Part shown: one piece after another, positions 63,310 through 64,000 of the stretch | Position numbering within the stretch: the first letter of the stretch is position 1 | Layout: each line of letters opens with the position of its first letter | Assembly: GCF_013041615.1 (NCBI RefSeq) | Contig: NZ_JABEPQ010000004.1 | Span: 298,090 to 362,089 of the forward strand | Direction of reading: 5' to 3' | DNA length: 64,000 bases | DNA from: Knoellia koreensis | Lineage (GTDB): Bacteria; Actinomycetota; Actinomycetes; Actinomycetales; Dermatophilaceae | The notes under the pieces: model-generated | The model's input: only the letters and a program-made list of their open reading frames with translations | The model's database searches: none | What the model was told of the DNA's origin: nothing | Position numbers and translations under genes: made by a program

Positions 63310-63877
63310 CGTGGTGTTGATCCCTTCCGGGCAGAGAACGGAGCGGCGGGGCTTTTCAGGTCGGCGGCGGGCATGAGCTCGAGAGCGGTGGTGGCCGCCG
63401 CCACGACCGCGGAGGGCAGCGGGGCCGTGTCGGGGCCGGTGACGGCTAGTCGGCGGTCGCATGGAATGGCCACAAGCCGGCCCGTTTCCTCGAGGGCGCT
63501 GGTGCGCGGGCCGGTGGAGTGACGGACCTGCCCGGGCCAGCGCGCCAGCCGCGGCCCGAGAACGGCGACGACCGCGGAGCTGACGTTCCGGTGGTCGGCG
63601 AGCAGGGCCAGGGTGGTCTCGAGTCGGCGCAGGCCGGGCATCGTGGCCGTCGTCACGAGCAGCAGCGGCTCGCCGCCCACGAGCAGCTCGCGCAGCCAGG
63701 ACTCCGTGGCCAGTACGGCCCCGGCCGGCCGGGCGACGTCGACGACGCTCAGGTTGAGGTCGCTTTCGGGTGGGATGGGCAGGTCGGCAGGTGTGAGCGC
63801 GCCGTGGCTGGGCCGTTCGATCAGGACTCGGTCGCGGGTGCCGCGGCGCCATCCGTGGCCGGTGTTGCCGAGCTCGG
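63306..63877 (-). pseudogene. ParA/MinD-like protein truncated by IS3 insertion
   Basis: The reading frame runs from the probable insertion-sequence end at about 63877 to a stop at 63306. It has GWRRGTRDRVLIERPSHGAL, LNLSVVDVARPAGAVLA and LLLVTTATMPGLRRLETTLA, matching the Walker B and C-terminal parts of ParA/MinD-like proteins of conjugative elements. The N-terminal half with Walker A is missing, replaced by IS sequence. First gene of the T4SS operon; the insertion also cuts off its promoter. Confidence 0.65.
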
Positions 63878-64000
63878 TGAAGCGGCACGGGTTTCCCGCC
63901 GCATCGATTCCGATCAGGAAGGATGCGGGACATGGGAAGGCACTACACGGCTGAGGAGAAGAGCCGGGCGTTGCGGTTGGTCCGCGAGGAGCTGCAGGAG
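63878..64000 (+). mobile_element. Left end of an IS3-family element (continues beyond window)
   Basis: Begins at a probable terminal TGAAGCGGCACGGGTTT near 63878; the exact end is inferred from where the conjugation gene stops making sense. Contains the start of orfA. The right end lies outside. Confidence 0.55.
63932..64000 (+). CDS. IS3-family transposase OrfA, N-terminus only
   Basis: ATG 63932 with GGAAGG about nine bases upstream. Visible residues MGRHYTAEEKSRALRLVREE match the first helix of IS3-family OrfA HTH proteins. Cut by the window edge. Confidence 0.75.
   Translation, partial: MGRHYTAEEKSRALRLVREELQE

Noticed and set aside
1..64000. CRISPR arrays, tRNA and rRNA genes
   Set aside because: No regularly spaced direct repeats, cloverleaf-like segments or rRNA stretches were found on reading through both strands.

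Overview
The window is high-GC (about 70%) actinobacterial DNA. Codon use, frequent ATGA stop/start overlaps and gene families such as SCO6880-type proteins, DUF4913 and the split VirD4 point to Actinomycetota, most likely Micrococcales; the genus cannot be fixed. Most of the window looks like an integrative conjugative element (or conjugative plasmid) backbone loaded with defence, sugar-uptake and stress/lipid cargo. No integrase, tRNA, rRNA or CRISPR array was seen.

Left arm (1-16 kb): a partial minus-strand regulator-like gene cut by the window edge, a gene-poor 1.2 kb, a complete two-gene Gabija anti-phage system (gajA OLD-type nuclease, gajB UvrD-like helicase; 2243-6032), a degenerate 1.2 kb with one small conserved ORF, then a recC-recB-recD operon (7590-16067). 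recB carries a one-base frameshift in a G run near 12830, so exonuclease V is either broken or the base is a sequence error. A perfect 14-bp inverted repeat (16198-16238) separates recD from the convergent next gene.

Middle (16-41.4 kb): backbone genes alternate with cargo. Backbone: two unknown genes (16257-18064, minus); a small gene divergent from a 1884-aa MobF relaxase-helicase-primase (25941-32127); DUF4913, split VirD4 coupling ATPase and small genes (37873-40889, minus); a frameshifted excisionase-like HTH gene (41137-41422). Cargo: hsdM-hsdS-hsdR type I restriction plus a modification-dependent Mrr-like nuclease (18604-25916), and a LacI-controlled sugar cassette of binding protein, two permeases and a cytoplasmic GH13 amylase without its own ATPase (32166-37713).

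Right (41.4-64 kb): an intact IS21-family element (41712-43926), then about 12 kb of regulators and their targets: patatin/TetR, TetR/MMPL exporter, DUF5519/DoxX divergent from HxlR, a small membrane protein, a MarR-like regulator, a PrxQ/BCP peroxiredoxin, TetR/thioesterase and a PlsC acyltransferase. Several have clear palindromic operators, and two of these (50730-50753 and 53859-53882) match each other at 20 of 24 positions, suggesting one small regulon. An ISL3 transposase remnant follows, then the type IV secretion operon on the minus strand (56206-63877): M23/transglycosylase, VirB4, SCO6880, VirB6-like, a VirB8-like membrane protein, a two-helix pilin-like protein and a ParA/MinD-like gene whose N-terminus is cut off by an IS3-family element running out of the window.

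Read together, the transfer genes on the minus strand (secretion channel, coupling protein, DUF4913) and the divergent relaxase form a coherent conjugation system split by three cargo blocks. Gabija, RecBCD, type I RM and the Mrr-like enzyme make the left 26 kb a defence island.
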